Notes under the pieces: generated by a model
Told to the model about the DNA's origin: nothing
What the model saw: the letters and a program-made list of their open reading frames with translations, nothing else
The model's database searches: none
Part shown: positions 1-11,100 of the stretch, piece by piece
Layout of the letters: each line of letters begins with the position of its first letter
Numbering within the stretch: position 1 is the first letter of the stretch
Origin: Acidobacteriota bacterium
GTDB lineage: Bacteria > Acidobacteriota > Terriglobia > Terriglobales > Acidobacteriaceae
DNA length: 64,000 nt
Reading direction: 5' to 3'
Assembly (NCBI GenBank): GCA_018268915.1
Contig: JAFDVQ010000006.1
Span: 124,001 to 188,000, forward strand
Translations under genes and position numbers: made by a program

Positions 1-1
1 C

Positions 2-592
2 TCCACCGGCAGCATGAGCATCGTCTCGTCCCCTTCCAAATATGGCAGCGCGCGGAAGTACTACACGACGTTCACAAACAATGGCACCGAGCGCTACAGC
101 GTGTCTTTCTCTGACAACACCAGCGCTAAAAACGTCTTCTACGACACATGGATATATCTCACCAGTTCTGCCAGCAAGATTGGCAATCTTGAATTCGATG
201 TGAACCAGACGATGGATAACGGGCAAACCGTCATGATGGGCTTCCAATGCGACGGCTGGACTGGGAAATGGGCTTACACGGTTAACACAGGAAGTGCCAG
301 CAGTCCCAAGCCCCACTGGGTGAGCAAGAGCGGTACTACCTGCAATCCTCGCAGTTGGTCTACGGGTAAGTGGCACCACGTTCAGGCCAGCATGTCGCGA
401 GATAGCTCTGGATACGTTACCTACCATTACGTCTGGCTCGATGGTGTCAAGACCACCCTCGGCGTCAAGGCATTCTGCGCGATGTCTCTTCACTGGGGAG
501 ATATCATCAACACTCAGTTCCAGGTTGATGGATATGGCTCCAGTGGAAGCGTGACCGCCTATATGGACGGACTCAAGGTTTCAGTCTGGTAG
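2..592 (+). CDS. Secreted jelly-roll/lectin-like protein, C-terminal part (5' truncated)
   Basis: The reading frame is open to the left edge of the window, so this is the C-terminal part of a longer protein. The first internal ATG at 14 need not be the start. The visible 190 residues are rich in Thr, Ser, Tyr, Trp and Gly with alternating beta-strand-like segments. They end in a typical last strand (aromatic-rich, terminating VSVW), which resembles concanavalin/laminin-G-like beta-sandwich proteins that acidobacteria secrete. Two Cys pairs could be disulfides. No catalytic motif is visible and I do not assign an activity. A strong terminator follows directly, so this gene closes its own transcription unit. 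The family call is by general character only. Confidence 0.6.
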   Translation, partial: STGSMSIVSSPSKYGSARKYYTTFTNNGTERYSVSFSDNTSAKNVFYDTWIYLTSSASKIGNLEFDVNQTMDNGQTVMMGFQCDGWTGKWAYTVNTGSASSPKPHWVSKSGTTCNPRSWSTGKWHHVQASMSRDSSGYVTYHYVWLDGVKTTLGVKAFCAMSLHWGDIINTQFQVDGYGSSGSVTAYMDGLKVSVW

Positions 593-619
593 AACTCTCT
601 ACTTACTGACCCGCATCTC

Positions 620-662
620 AGAATCCCCGGAACGCGACCCGCGTTCCGGGGATTCTGCTTTT
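620..662 (+). terminator. Rho-independent terminator
   Basis: A perfect 17-bp inverted repeat (620-636 and 640-656) has a 3-nt loop and is followed by GCTTTTG. It lies 28 bp after the stop of the first gene and separates it from the dehydrogenase gene at 722. Confidence 0.9.
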
Positions 663-721
663 GCGCGGCCCGCAATCCAGCTCCCGCAGCGTCAGATCAA
701 TGAAGTATCGTCTGTGTAGAT

Positions 722-1747
722 ATGAAAGAGGCAGAACTCATTGCGCCCGGAAGCTTCCGATTGGCCGAGATGCCTATCGATGATCCCGGACCCGGCGAGA
801 TCCAGGTACAAGTGAGTGCGGTCGGTGTCTGCGGATCAGATCTGCACGCCTACTCCGAGGGATCCGTCGGCAGTACTCCGAATGTCTATCCGATGGTGCT
901 CGGACATGAGCCATCCGGAACCATAGCGAAAATCGGTTCCGGCGTCACCGGACTCTCACTTGGAGACCGCGGAGCACTGGAACCTGCTCTCTATTGCTAC
1001 CACTGCGAATTCTGCCTCTCCGGTCACCATAACGTCTGTGCGAATATTCGCTTCCTGAGCAATCCAAGCTATGCGGGATTCTTCCGCGAGCGCGTAAATC
1101 TGCCCGTATCAAACTTCGCTCCAATTCCCGGCAACATGTCATTCGAAGTAGCAACGCTCGCCGAACCGCTCGCGATAGCCCTGCATTCTCTCCATCTCGC
1201 ATCCATCAAAGCGGACGAGCATGTTGCCGTCATTGGCGCTGGGCCGATCGGCCTTATGACCATTGCCGCTCTTCGCGCCTTCAATGTCGGCAGAATCTGG
1301 GCAGTCGAACCGCTTCAGCACCGCCGCGAATTGGCGCTCAGTATTGGTGCTCATGCAGCACTCGAGCCCAAAACGGCGGTTAAAGAAATTCATAGGGACA
1401 CAAATGGTCGTGGCGTGGACTGCACAATCGACTGTGCAGCCGGGGAACGCACGACGGATCAGGCCCTTGAGATGACCCGGAACGCCGGCCGCGTCGCTCT
1501 GACAGGCATTCATGCAACGCCTTCCGTCTCCCTCGATGGCTCGACAATGAGGCGAAAGGAATTGGCGATCTATAACGTCCGCCGCTCCAACCATGAGACT
1601 CACGATGCCTTGGAATTACTCCGGGCGCACCCGGATTGGTTTGCTCCCGTCGTCACCCATAGAAGGCAGATGGACTGCATAGGAGATGCCTTCACGATTG
1701 CCAGCCAGTACCTCGATGGCGTTGGAAAGATGATCGTTACGCCCTGA
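722..1747 (+). CDS. Zinc-dependent medium-chain alcohol/polyol dehydrogenase
   Basis: A 341-residue GroES-like MDR oxidoreductase. The catalytic zinc site is visible as the Cys of VCGSD near residue 38 and the GHE motif near residue 61. The structural zinc lobe has the C-x2-C-x2-C-x7-C spacing around residues 91-105. The Rossmann motif GxGPxG near residue 174 indicates NAD(P)H binding. Family members oxidise secondary alcohols of polyols, sugar acids or L-threonine, and the sequence alone does not fix the substrate. It stands alone between a terminator and rocD, on the same strand as rocD with about 95 bp between them, so co-transcription with rocD is possible but unproven. It is cytoplasmic, with no signal peptide. 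Confidence 0.85.
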   Translation: MKEAELIAPGSFRLAEMPIDDPGPGEIQVQVSAVGVCGSDLHAYSEGSVGSTPNVYPMVLGHEPSGTIAKIGSGVTGLSLGDRGALEPALYCYHCEFCLSGHHNVCANIRFLSNPSYAGFFRERVNLPVSNFAPIPGNMSFEVATLAEPLAIALHSLHLASIKADEHVAVIGAGPIGLMTIAALRAFNVGRIWAVEPLQHRRELALSIGAHAALEPKTAVKEIHRDTNGRGVDCTIDCAAGERTTDQALEMTRNAGRVALTGIHATPSVSLDGSTMRRKELAIYNVRRSNHETHDALELLRAHPDWFAPVVTHRRQMDCIGDAFTIASQYLDGVGKMIVTP

Positions 1748-1842
1748 ATCAGGCATCAGGCTCACCGCCAAGCCTGCCATGGCTGGCCCAAATCATGAGG
1801 AACTGCGATCATAAGGGGAGACCCTCGAGTCGAAAGGCATCC

Positions 1843-3072
1843 ATGACCTCGCAGCAGTTGGCAAAGTTCACTCGCTCTCAGGAACTTGTCGACCTGGAAA
1901 ACCTGTACGGAACCAACAACTACCGGCCGCTGGACGTCGTCATCGAGCGCGCCGAGGGCGTCTGGGTCTACGACATCGAAGGCAACCGCTACCTGGATTG
2001 TCTCGCTGCGTATTCGGCAGTCAATCAGGGCCACTGCCATCCGAAGATTCTGCAGACCCTCTACGAGCAGGCAGCAAGGGTTACGCTGACATCGCGTGCG
2101 TTTCGCAACGAGCAGCTGCCTTTGCTCTACAAAGACCTCCACGACCTGACTGGCTTCGACAAAGCCCTCCCCATGAATTCCGGCGCAGAAGCAGTTGAAA
2201 CTGCCGTCAAGACCGCGAGGAAGTGGGGCTACAAACTCAAGGGGATTCCGGAAGGTAAAGCCGAGATCATCGTCTGCGCCGGAAATTTCCACGGCCGCAC
2301 GATTACAGCCGTCAGCTTCTCAAGCGATTCGCAATACCGCGACGGTTTCGGCCCGTTCACTCCAGGTTTCAAGATTGTCCCCTTCGGCGATTCAAACGCT
2401 CTTCGCGAAGCCATCACTCCGAACACCTGCGCTTTCCTCGTCGAGCCGATACAGGGAGAAGCTGGCATCGTTATACCTCCCAGCGGTTTCCTTCGCGAAG
2501 CCGCTGCGATTTGCAAAAAAAATCAAGTGCTCCTCATGCTTGATGAGATCCAGTCAGGCCTCGGACGAACCGGCAAGCTCTTCGCCTACATGCACGAGGG
2601 CATCACACCCGACATTTTGATCGTCGGCAAGGCTTTGGCTGGCGGCTTCTACCCTGTATCCGCGGTCCTCGGCTCTAACGAGATCATGGGCGTTTTCAAG
2701 CCGGGAGATCACGGAAGCACCTTCGGTGGCAATCCTCTCGCATGTGCCCTGGCAAGAACTGCGCTGCAAGTTCTAGCGGAGGAGCACCTCGTTGAAAGGT
2801 CAGCAGAGCTAGGCGCGTACTTTCTAGAACGCCTTCAAACTCTGCAGAGCCGCTCTATCAAGGAGATACGCGGCAAGGGGCTCTGGATCGGAATCGAATT
2901 GCATGGCAGTGCGCGCCCCTACTGCGAAGAACTCATGACCGAAGGTCTCCTTTGCAAAGAGACTCACGACACGGTGATCCGCCTGGCGCCCCCGCTTACT
3001 ATCACGAGACCCGAAATCGACTGGGCATTCGAGCGCATCTCGGCGGTGATAGCGCGAATGGAAAAGAACTAA
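1843..3072 (+). CDS. rocD: Ornithine aminotransferase
   Basis: A class-III PLP aminotransferase (409 residues) that converts L-ornithine and 2-oxoglutarate to glutamate-5-semialdehyde and glutamate. The N-terminal region (NYRPL, then a [22 protein letters not shown] stretch) is characteristic of ornithine aminotransferase rather than of acetylornithine or GABA transaminases. The PLP-binding Lys lies in the VGKALAGG segment and the [13 protein letters not shown] motif precedes it. The frame extends 16 codons upstream to 1795, but the ATG at 1843 matches where the family normally starts. It faces the minus-strand dipeptide epimerase with one base between the stops, so the two genes are convergent. 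Confidence 0.92.
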   Translation: MTSQQLAKFTRSQELVDLENLYGTNNYRPLDVVIERAEGVWVYDIEGNRYLDCLAAYSAVNQGHCHPKILQTLYEQAARVTLTSRAFRNEQLPLLYKDLHDLTGFDKALPMNSGAEAVETAVKTARKWGYKLKGIPEGKAEIIVCAGNFHGRTITAVSFSSDSQYRDGFGPFTPGFKIVPFGDSNALREAITPNTCAFLVEPIQGEAGIVIPPSGFLREAAAICKKNQVLLMLDEIQSGLGRTGKLFAYMHEGITPDILIVGKALAGGFYPVSAVLGSNEIMGVFKPGDHGSTFGGNPLACALARTALQVLAEEHLVERSAELGAYFLERLQTLQSRSIKEIRGKGLWIGIELHGSARPYCEELMTEGLLCKETHDTVIRLAPPLTITRPEIDWAFERISAVIARMEKN

Positions 3073-3073
3073 C

Positions 3074-4186
3074 TCAAGCGGGACTCAACCCGAGTCCCGG
3101 TCCAGTCGGCAAGAGAACCTTTCCCTTCTCGATGCGCACCCCATGCCATGGATCGTTCGCCACAAGCAGGCCGCCATCCAGATCAGCATGATCGACCAGC
3201 GGCGAGATATGCGCCGCAGCGGTAATCGTGCACGAACTTGAAACCATGCAGCCCAGCATCACTTTCAGGTTCAATGCCCGAGCCATCTCTATCCAGCGAA
3301 TCGCTTCCAGGATCCCACCCGATTTATCGAGCTTCACGTTGATCCCGTCGTAAGCATTCGCCAACTGCGGAATCATATGAGCATCGGTGCAGGCCTCATC
3401 GGCATAGATCGGTAGATGCACCTTGCTCCGAACATACCTCGTCTCCTCAAGCATGTGCGCAGGCATTGGCTGCTCGACATATTCGATTCCCTGGGATTCA
3501 AGCCAGTTGATTTTGCGGATCGCCTCTTCCTTGTCAGTCCATCCTTCGTTCGCATCTACTCGAATAGGCTTCTTCGTCACACTTCGTACGGCTTCGATAG
3601 TGGGCTCATCTGTCTTCAGGCCAACTTTGACCTTCAGCACAGGAAAATCCGTAGCTTCCCGTGTCTTCTGCCGCGTGATCTCCGGAGTATCAATCCCGAT
3701 CGAAAAATCCGTCACCGGAGCATCCGCCGGATCAAGGCCGAAGAACTTGTACAGCGGCACGCCGAGCTTCTTCCCTATCCAGTCGAAAACTGCAATGTCC
3801 ACGGCCGCCATCGCTGCATGCTGACCAGGCCCAAGTGCCTGACGAACCTCCTCCAGCATCTTCCGATATGCGAGTGGATCACCGGCAGTGATCTTTCCTG
3901 ACACAGACTCGATCGCTCTCCGTGCCGATTCGGGAAACTCCTTGTAGCGAACAATGGGCGCGCCCTCGCCATTCCCTGTGATCCCATCTCTGCTGTAGCG
4001 AAGCTGAACGGTCTCTCGGAACTCACTCGAAGACATCGTAGTCGTCCACGTATGGCGCAAGTTCAGACGCGAAAGGCTGCACTCGATTTTGGCTGGCTCC
4101 CCCGCCGACGTTGATTGCATACCAGAAGACATCAAGGGAGTTGTCGCCATGGCTCCTGCCAGCTTGAGGTATTCCCGTCGATTCAT
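3074..4186 (-). CDS. L-Ala-D/L-Glu (dipeptide) epimerase, exported form
   Basis: An enolase-superfamily enzyme of 370 residues. The central KVKVG segment near residue 190 holds the catalytic Lys pair. Metal-ligand segments follow: VDANEGW, a VEQPMP motif and a YADEACTD motif. A further Lys in the NVKLDKSGG segment completes the epimerase signature. Enzymes of this group invert the Glu alpha-carbon of L-Ala-D-Glu released from murein. The N-terminus (NRREYLKLAGA then a hydrophobic stretch) looks like a Tat-type signal, which would place the enzyme outside the cytoplasm, unusual for a family normally described as cytoplasmic. Its start overlaps the stop of the NlpC/P60 gene by four bases, so the two are translationally coupled. 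Confidence 0.85.
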   Translation of the reverse strand: MNRREYLKLAGAMATTPLMSSGMQSTSAGEPAKIECSLSRLNLRHTWTTTMSSSEFRETVQLRYSRDGITGNGEGAPIVRYKEFPESARRAIESVSGKITAGDPLAYRKMLEEVRQALGPGQHAAMAAVDIAVFDWIGKKLGVPLYKFFGLDPADAPVTDFSIGIDTPEITRQKTREATDFPVLKVKVGLKTDEPTIEAVRSVTKKPIRVDANEGWTDKEEAIRKINWLESQGIEYVEQPMPAHMLEETRYVRSKVHLPIYADEACTDAHMIPQLANAYDGINVKLDKSGGILEAIRWIEMARALNLKVMLGCMVSSSCTITAAAHISPLVDHADLDGGLLVANDPWHGVRIEKGKVLLPTGPGLGLSPA

Positions 4187-5109
4187 TGCTTCACTCTCCG
4201 AGTCGCGACCAGCAGTGTTGTCCAGGGCGCATCGTCCAGCCGGCTGATCTGCACTCCAGGATGATCATGCGTTGTATCGTGAATGAACTCTCCCCGCCCG
4301 AGATACATCCCCGTGTGCGTGATCTTCGACGCACTCGACCCGAAGAACAACAGGTCTCCCGGTATCAGATCCTTCCGATCGACCAAAATCACCCCGGTCC
4401 ATCCGGCCTGAAGATCAGCATCCCGCGGCATTTCAATTCCGCGCTGTCGCACAAGCATCTGGGTAAAACCAGAACAATCAAATCCGAAACTGCTGACGCC
4501 TCCCCACGTGTAGGTTGTCCCGAGGAATCTCCGTGCTACCTGAAGTGTCTCGTCGATTGACAGTGGCGCACTCTTTTCTCCGACGTCGCCACGCTGCACC
4601 CACGCCGTCTGGCCGTCCACCAGCCGCACTTTCAGCCATCGGGCATTGTCTTTGGGCGAGTCTGACGCCATTTCCAGAATCGACTCCCACGGCAGTCGCA
4701 GTGCAGGAGCGTGCTCGGTAACATCGGGCTCGCGATAAGCATTGGCGCTGATCGCAGTCACCCGCACTGATTTGCCCTCCGCCGCGTACGTGTCAGCTGC
4801 CTGCGCTTTCATATCCGCAGAGCTGACCCAGCCCGTATATCCATCCGCAGTGCGAATCCTGATCCAGTCCTGATGCTTCTCGAGCGACAGAACACCCGTG
4901 CCATACAACACCTGCGAGGTCACCTCGCTATCTGCATTCGCCTCCCTATACATATTGACGACAGGCCGCGAAACAACAAAGTCCGAGTTGGGAACTGTCT
5001 GCTGCGCTGCCAGGACTGACCCCCACGATAGCGCGCACACCAGCAGCAGTCGAGTTGCCATGGGTAATCGAAACGGCAATATCGCTTTGTTCGGTCGATT
5101 GGCCTTCAT
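4183..5109 (-). CDS. NlpC/P60 endopeptidase with SH3 domains
   Basis: A 308-residue exported peptidase. After a hydrophobic N-terminal signal (about residues 17-35) there are two bacterial SH3-like segments (about 50-105 and 115-175). A C-terminal NlpC/P60 domain follows, with the catalytic Cys in FDCSGF near residue 212 and the His in the THTGMYLG segment near residue 268. This architecture matches YkfC-type gamma-D-glutamyl-L-diamino-acid endopeptidases, which cut murein peptides and yield L-Ala-D-Glu, the substrate of the downstream epimerase. The ATG at 5109 has a GGGAGAG ribosome-binding site. It is the middle gene of the murein-salvage operon, about 50 bp after the hydrolase-NamZ fusion. 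Confidence 0.88.
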   Translation of the reverse strand: MKANRPNKAILPFRLPMATRLLLVCALSWGSVLAAQQTVPNSDFVVSRPVVNMYREANADSEVTSQVLYGTGVLSLEKHQDWIRIRTADGYTGWVSSADMKAQAADTYAAEGKSVRVTAISANAYREPDVTEHAPALRLPWESILEMASDSPKDNARWLKVRLVDGQTAWVQRGDVGEKSAPLSIDETLQVARRFLGTTYTWGGVSSFGFDCSGFTQMLVRQRGIEMPRDADLQAGWTGVILVDRKDLIPGDLLFFGSSASKITHTGMYLGRGEFIHDTTHDHPGVQISRLDDAPWTTLLVATRRVKQ

Positions 5110-5161
5110 CTCTCCCTCGCTCCAGTTCCTCTCGATCTACTCTATCCCGCCTCGATACAAA

Positions 5162-7564
5162 TCAGTAGAGAAGGTATTGCTTCCGCTTCTCGATGAACGC
5201 ATTGTCCGCATCTTGCCAATCTTCAGCTACTCTCCGCGGATCAGCTCCCTTCTCCATCGCTTGCAGCGACGCTTTGTTGCGCATCAGACCATCGAGCGAC
5301 CCGGCCTTGTATTCCTCCGGATAAAAAAGACGCAGCGCCGAAGCGATCTCCAGTCCCAGCTCCGGTGCATCAAGGCTGTCCCTGGCAGTCACTACGATAT
5401 TCACTCCCCCGCAACGTTGGTTTGCATAGGTGGACGACGCAGGAGTAAAGCTTACGGGAACAAAACGAACACCGTCGATCTGTCTTCCGTTCAGATAATT
5501 TGCAAATGTCAGTGGATCCACCCAGGGTGCGCCAACAACCTCGAAAGGAGTTTCTGTTCCGCGGCCCACCGAAACATTCGTGCCCTCAATCATGCCGATA
5601 CCGGGATAAAGAGTCGCTCCTGTCAAACTACGCATGTTGGGCGAAGGATTCACCCAGATCCGCCCAGTTGAGTCGAACCAGTCTCCGCGCATCCAGCCAT
5701 CCATCGGCACAACCGTCAACTTGGTGCCGATGGAACGCTCACCATTGAACAGCCTCGCCAATTCACCAGCCGTCATACCGTGTCGGACTGGGATTTGAGA
5801 ATAGCTCACGAACGATTCGCTACCTGGATCAGCTACCGGACCTTGTACGTGGACTCCACCAACAGGGTTAGGCCGATCGAGCACAAAAACCTGTTTGCCC
5901 GCCTTCGCCGCGGCTTCAAGAAAATACCCAAGAGTTGTTTCGTATGTATAGAATCGGACGCCCACGTCTTGAATGTCGTAGACAATCGCATCCAGATCAG
6001 CCAATTGCTCCGGCCTGGGCCGTCGCTTCGCCTCCGTATCACCGTACACGCTATAGACCGGAACATTTGTATCGGCATCTTTTGAATCGTCGATCGCCGT
6101 CGTATCCAGCGCTCCGGCAATCCCGTGTTCGGGACTGAAGATTGCCTTCAGTTCGATTCCCGGCACATGTGCCAGCACATCCGCAGTGCGTCGCCCGTGA
6201 CCATCGACGCCCGTCTGGTTCGTCACCAGGCCGATCCGAACTGGATGATCCTTGTCCGGGTGTAGCTCTTCAAACTCGTGATCTTCCAGAACGTCGATCC
6301 CCACCTTCACGCTTCCATTGCGAGCCGTAACGCGTCGTTCCCCCATCAACGATTCGTTATAGCCAGTGATTCGCGAGAGCCGCAGCTTCTCGCGTTGGCT
6401 CACCGTCAAATCGAGAGAATGAACTACAGCCGTTGCCAGCCGTGTACGCAGCGAGATCACCGACCCTTCTCCGATCGGATGCACCGCGTTCGTCAGGAGA
6501 ATGATGTAAGTGTTTGTTGTGGGGTCAATCCATAGTGACGTGCCCGTAAACCCCGTGTGCCCAAAGGATCCCACCGGAAGCAGTTCTCCCCGATTGCTGG
6601 CAAACGGCGAATCGATATCCCATCCCAGGCCTCGCAAGCTTGCGGCAGTAGCGGGCTGTTGCGGTGTCGACATCTTTTCAATCGTGAGCCGGCTCAGCAC
6701 CGCGCTGCCACTCAGCAACTGCTGCGCGAACTTTGCGAGATCGTCTGCCGTTGAGAAGAGGCCCGCATGACCTGCCACTCCTCCCATTCGCCGCGCAGTA
6801 GGATCGTGAACCACGCCGCGCAGCATTTTCCCGCTCTCGTCGTATTCGGTAGGAGCGATCTGCGGCAACCACTCTGCGGGCGGCAGGAATCGAGTTTTGC
6901 TCATTCCTAGCGGCGCGAAAATCCTCTTCTCTGCATATTGATTGAGCGGCAAACCAGACACTTTCTCTACCAGGAACCCAAGCGTCTCAAAGTTTATGTC
7001 GCTATAAACAAAACGTGCACCGGGCGAGTTCACCGGCTTCGAATCCATCACCATCTTCAAAGCCGTATCGTGCCCCTGCCACGGCTTCGTCAGATCAAGA
7101 TCCGGTGCAAGTCCCGAGTAGTGCGTCAGCAATTCCCGGACCGTAATCTGACCTTTACCATTCTCCGCAAACCACGGAAGATACACACTGACGGGATCAT
7201 TCAGGCGAACTCTGCCGCTTTCCACCAGTTGCATTACAGCCGTCGTAGTTGCAATGCACTTCGTAAGGGATGCGAGATCGAAGATTGTACCCACCGTCAT
7301 CGGTTCGCGCGTCGGCTCGATCGATCGCGACCCGAATGCCTTGCGGTAGACGACCCGCCCGTTATGCCCGACTACAACCACGGCCCCAGGCATCTTCCCC
7401 TGTTCGATAGCTCCTTGCACAATCGCGTCCACATCCCTGAAGTCTTTCAGGCCCCCTCGCACGGGCGGATGCTCCGCTCCGATGATCTTTAAAGGGCCGG
7501 CGAGCACCACAAAACAGGAGAGCACTGCATTCAAAACATTGATCTTTGTTGGCCTGCCCAGCAT
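5162..7564 (-). CDS. Beta-lactamase-like serine hydrolase fused to NamZ-type exo-beta-N-acetylmuramidase (DUF1343)
   Basis: An 800-residue two-domain exported protein. The N-terminal half is a class-C beta-lactamase/penicillin-binding-like hydrolase with SLTK near residue 100, a YSD motif near residue 185 and an HTGFTGT motif near residue 330. The C-terminal half, from about residue 430, is a DUF1343 domain (recognisable GLVTNQTG start, then SPEHG, DIQDVGVRFYTY and NPSPNMRS motifs). Bacillus NamZ is the characterised member and releases MurNAc from peptidoglycan fragments. In Bacillus these activities are separate neighbouring genes; here they are one polypeptide. The ATG at 7564 was chosen because a GAGGAG site precedes it and it begins a good signal peptide; the frame runs on to 7624. 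It is first in an operon with the NlpC/P60 and epimerase genes. Confidence 0.87.
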   Translation of the reverse strand: MLGRPTKINVLNAVLSCFVVLAGPLKIIGAEHPPVRGGLKDFRDVDAIVQGAIEQGKMPGAVVVVGHNGRVVYRKAFGSRSIEPTREPMTVGTIFDLASLTKCIATTTAVMQLVESGRVRLNDPVSVYLPWFAENGKGQITVRELLTHYSGLAPDLDLTKPWQGHDTALKMVMDSKPVNSPGARFVYSDINFETLGFLVEKVSGLPLNQYAEKRIFAPLGMSKTRFLPPAEWLPQIAPTEYDESGKMLRGVVHDPTARRMGGVAGHAGLFSTADDLAKFAQQLLSGSAVLSRLTIEKMSTPQQPATAASLRGLGWDIDSPFASNRGELLPVGSFGHTGFTGTSLWIDPTTNTYIILLTNAVHPIGEGSVISLRTRLATAVVHSLDLTVSQREKLRLSRITGYNESLMGERRVTARNGSVKVGIDVLEDHEFEELHPDKDHPVRIGLVTNQTGVDGHGRRTADVLAHVPGIELKAIFSPEHGIAGALDTTAIDDSKDADTNVPVYSVYGDTEAKRRPRPEQLADLDAIVYDIQDVGVRFYTYETTLGYFLEAAAKAGKQVFVLDRPNPVGGVHVQGPVADPGSESFVSYSQIPVRHGMTAGELARLFNGERSIGTKLTVVPMDGWMRGDWFDSTGRIWVNPSPNMRSLTGATLYPGIGMIEGTNVSVGRGTETPFEVVGAPWVDPLTFANYLNGRQIDGVRFVPVSFTPASSTYANQRCGGVNIVVTARDSLDAPELGLEIASALRLFYPEEYKAGSLDGLMRNKASLQAMEKGADPRRVAEDWQDADNAFIEKRKQYLLY

Positions 7565-7657
7565 AGTCTCCTCACGAGCCGCGCGATCAAATGAAGACAT
7601 CAGCGATTCTATCCAATCAGGCAATCTTTAGAGCTGCAGATGCTACCCTGAGCACCT

Positions 7658-8107
7658 ATGCGTGCCGTAGTTCAGCGTGTTTCGAAGGCCTCTGTGTCCG
7701 TAAACGAATGCGGAGTCGGAAAAATCGAAGTCGGCCTCCTGGTATTGATCGGAGTTTCCACGGGCGACTCTGAATCTGATGTGGAATATCTCGTTGACAA
7801 GATTGCGGGACTGCGAATCTTCGAGGATGATGACGGTAAGATGAACCGCTGCGTTTCAGATGTCGGCGGAGCTGTGCTGGCCATATCGCAATTCACGCTC
7901 TACGGAGATGCGCGCCGGGGCAAGCGCCCATCGTTCGATGGAGCCGCTCGGCCTGAGCGAGCTCGCGAACTATATGAGTACTTCGTAGCGCAAATCCGCC
8001 AGCGCAATCTTCGCTGCGAGACCGGGCAATTTCAGGCCACGATGTCAGTCTCACTTATCAACGAGGGTCCCGTGACGATCCTTCTGGATAGTTCGAAGCT
8101 CTTCTAG
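7658..8107 (+). CDS. dtd: D-aminoacyl-tRNA deacylase
   Basis: A 149-residue protein of typical family length. It starts with the canonical MRAVVQRV and carries the SQFTLYGD signature near residue 78 and the C-terminal NEGPVT motif that lines the chiral-selective pocket. It hydrolyses D-amino acids and glycine mischarged onto tRNA in the cytoplasm. It is divergent from the murein-salvage operon (93 bp between the two starts). That location next to a pathway that liberates D-amino acids is suggestive, but dtd is a housekeeping gene and may be there by chance. Confidence 0.95.
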   Translation: MRAVVQRVSKASVSVNECGVGKIEVGLLVLIGVSTGDSESDVEYLVDKIAGLRIFEDDDGKMNRCVSDVGGAVLAISQFTLYGDARRGKRPSFDGAARPERARELYEYFVAQIRQRNLRCETGQFQATMSVSLINEGPVTILLDSSKLF

Positions 8108-8165
8108 ACTTGGACCAGGGCACTCCTTTTTCCTTGCTTGCCTACGCATCCTGCAACCGATACCT

Positions 8166-11100
8166 TTGTCTACGTCATCCACGAAGTCCGGAGCTTCTAA
8201 CTTGCCTGAGACCGCAGAGGGAGCCAAGCCCTCCACACACTGTCTGTTCCTGCCAGACGCTCCCTCATCGCTGACGGACCCGGTAAAAGCGTGGGAACAG
8301 GACGTGGAGATCTTTACCTACACGCCAGGCACGCCGGAACGGAATCCGATGTTTCTGGAGCGCCGGGTATATCAGGGCAGTAGCGGCAAGGTATACCCCC
8401 TGCCATTTATCGACCGGATAGCAACAGCACCTGAGCCAAGGCGGTGGAAAGCTATCCACATCGAGAATGAATTCTTGCGTCTAATGATTCTTCCCGAGAT
8501 TGGCGGCCGTATTCATATTGGTTACGACAAAACTACTGGCTACGATTTCTTCTATCGCCAGAACATTATCAAGCCGGCGCTGGTAGGTCTCGCAGGTCCC
8601 TGGATATCCGGAGGCGTCGAATTCAATTGGCCTCAACACCATAGGCCAGCAACCTTCATGCCAGTTTCAACGGAGATCGAGCGCGCAAGCGACGGGTCCA
8701 TCACCGTATGGTGCAGCGATCACGATCCTATGCAGCGCATGAAAGGCATGCACGGTATCTGCCTTCATCCCGGACGGGCAGTTGTGGAACTGAAGGTCAG
8801 GCTTTACAACCGAACTCCCTTCACCCAGACATTTCTCTGGTGGGCGAATGTCGCCACGCGGGTACACGAGAATTATCAGTCCTTCTTTCCCAAAGATGTC
8901 AGGTTCGTCGCTGACCACGCGAAGCGCGCCATCACCTCGTTCCCTCTGAGCGACCGCGCCTACTACGGCGTAAACTACTCCGACCGCGCGCAAAACGGCG
9001 TACCCGCCGACGAAGCACCGGGCCAATTTGTTCCGGACGGCAGCTATCCGGCGAACGACCTCAGTTGGTACGCAAACATCCCAGTCCCGACCAGCTACAT
9101 GATCACCGGCACCAAGCAGGACTTCTTCGGCGGCTACGATCACAAGGATCAAGCTGGGGTCGTGCATGTTGCCAATCATCATGTCTCTCCCGGGAAGAAG
9201 CAGTGGACCTGGGGCAACCACGAATTCGGGTATGCGTGGGACCGAAACTTGACTGATCGCGATGGCCCATACATAGAACTGATGGCCGGCGTGTACACCG
9301 ACAACCAACCTGACTTCTCCTACCTGTCACCCTGGGAGACAAAGACTTTCTGTCAGAATTGGTACCCAATTCACGCCATTGGCACGCCGGTCGTAGCGAA
9401 TCTTGACGCAGCTATCAGCGTCAAGAGAGAGAGCAACATCTTGCGGATCGGTGTTTACGTCACCGCTCCCGTGACTGACACGTCAGTCGTCCTGAAGATC
9501 GATGGGATTGAAGCAGCGCGCTGGCATAGAGACATCACCATCGCAGGTCCTGCTGTCTTCGAATATCCACACCTTTCAACTCACCAATTCACTGACCTTG
9601 CCGTATCTCTCTGTGCTGGACGGCGCCTCCTGATCGAATACGATTCAGCGCAGATCCTTCCGGCATCTCCACCGATCGTGGCGAAAGAGCCGAAGCCTCC
9701 TGAAGAAATCGACAGTATCGAGGAACTGTACCTCACCGGCTTACACCTCGAGCAATACCGCCACGCGACGCGAATGCCTGACGCCTACTGGCGCGAAGGC
9801 CTTCGCCGCGATCCAGGCGAATCTCGCATCCTCAATGCGCTCGGGCTCCGGCATCTTCGCCGCGGCGAGTTCGAGCAAGCCGCAGAACATTTCCGCTATG
9901 CAATCGCGCGCCTGACTGCACTCAATCCAAATCCGCGGGACGGCGAAGCGTACTACAATCTAGGCCTCGCAAGTCGTTATCTGGCTCTCAACAAGGAGGC
10001 CTACGATGCCTTCTACAAAGCGACGTGGAATGCAGCCTGGCGGGGACCTGCATTCCTCGCACTCGCCGAGTGCGATGCTGCCAGCCAGCAATGGACCACG
10101 GCCATCGACCACCTCCAACGCAGCGTCCGTGCCGACGCGGACAACTTGAACGCCCGCAACCTCCTCAGCATTGCACTTCGCGAATCGGGCGAGCCCGAAG
10201 CCGCCGACCTTGCCATTGACGAAATCCTCTCGATTGATCCACTGGACATCACCGCGCGATGGCGAAAAGGCATTCTCCCCGCGAACGGCCAGGAACGCCT
10301 CGACATCGCATTCGATTTCATCCGCGCGGGACTTCACGAGCAGGCCCGAAGCGTTCTTCAGGCGGCAGACCTGAGTGCGCAGGACGGATCGCTTCCAATC
10401 ATGTTGTTCACTCTCGCTTACGTTCAGGAAAAGCTCGCAGACCCGCAAGCCGTGCAGTCGCTCGAGCGCGCAGCCACATCTTCCCTTGACTACTGCTTCC
10501 CGCACCGGCTCGAAGAAATGATCGTCCTCGAGTGGGCGCTCGCCAGAGTCTCTGAAGTGTGGATGCCCTCGTATCTCCTGGGAAACCTCTACTACGACAG
10601 ACGCCGCTACGATGAAGCTATCCACTGTTGGGAGCGCGCCGCAAAAGGTAACCCTTCCTTTGCTACCGTTCATCGCAACTTGGGAATTGCATACTTCAAT
10701 GTCCGTCAAGATCTGAACTCTGCATTCAAGAGCTTCGAAGCTGCCTTTGCCGCAGACCGAAACGATGCACGCGTGCTCTACGAGCGAGATCAGCTCTGGA
10801 AAAGGGTCGGGCGATCTACAGAAAATCGGCTAAGCGAGTTGCTTCAGTATCCAGCGCTTGTTGAATCACGTGATGACGTGTCTGTTGAAGTCGCTACACT
10901 CTTGAATCAGTTCGGAAAGCCTGACGAAGCGCTGAAACTTCTCCTCAGCCGCCAGTTTCAGCCGTGGGAAGGCGGTGAGGGCCTCGTATTGGGTCAATAT
11001 GTTCGTGCACGCCTTCTCCTGGGCCGTCACTCGCTTGACCGCGGAGACTACTCGGAAGGTCGTAATCACTTCCTCACTGCGCTCCAATCCCCCACAAATC

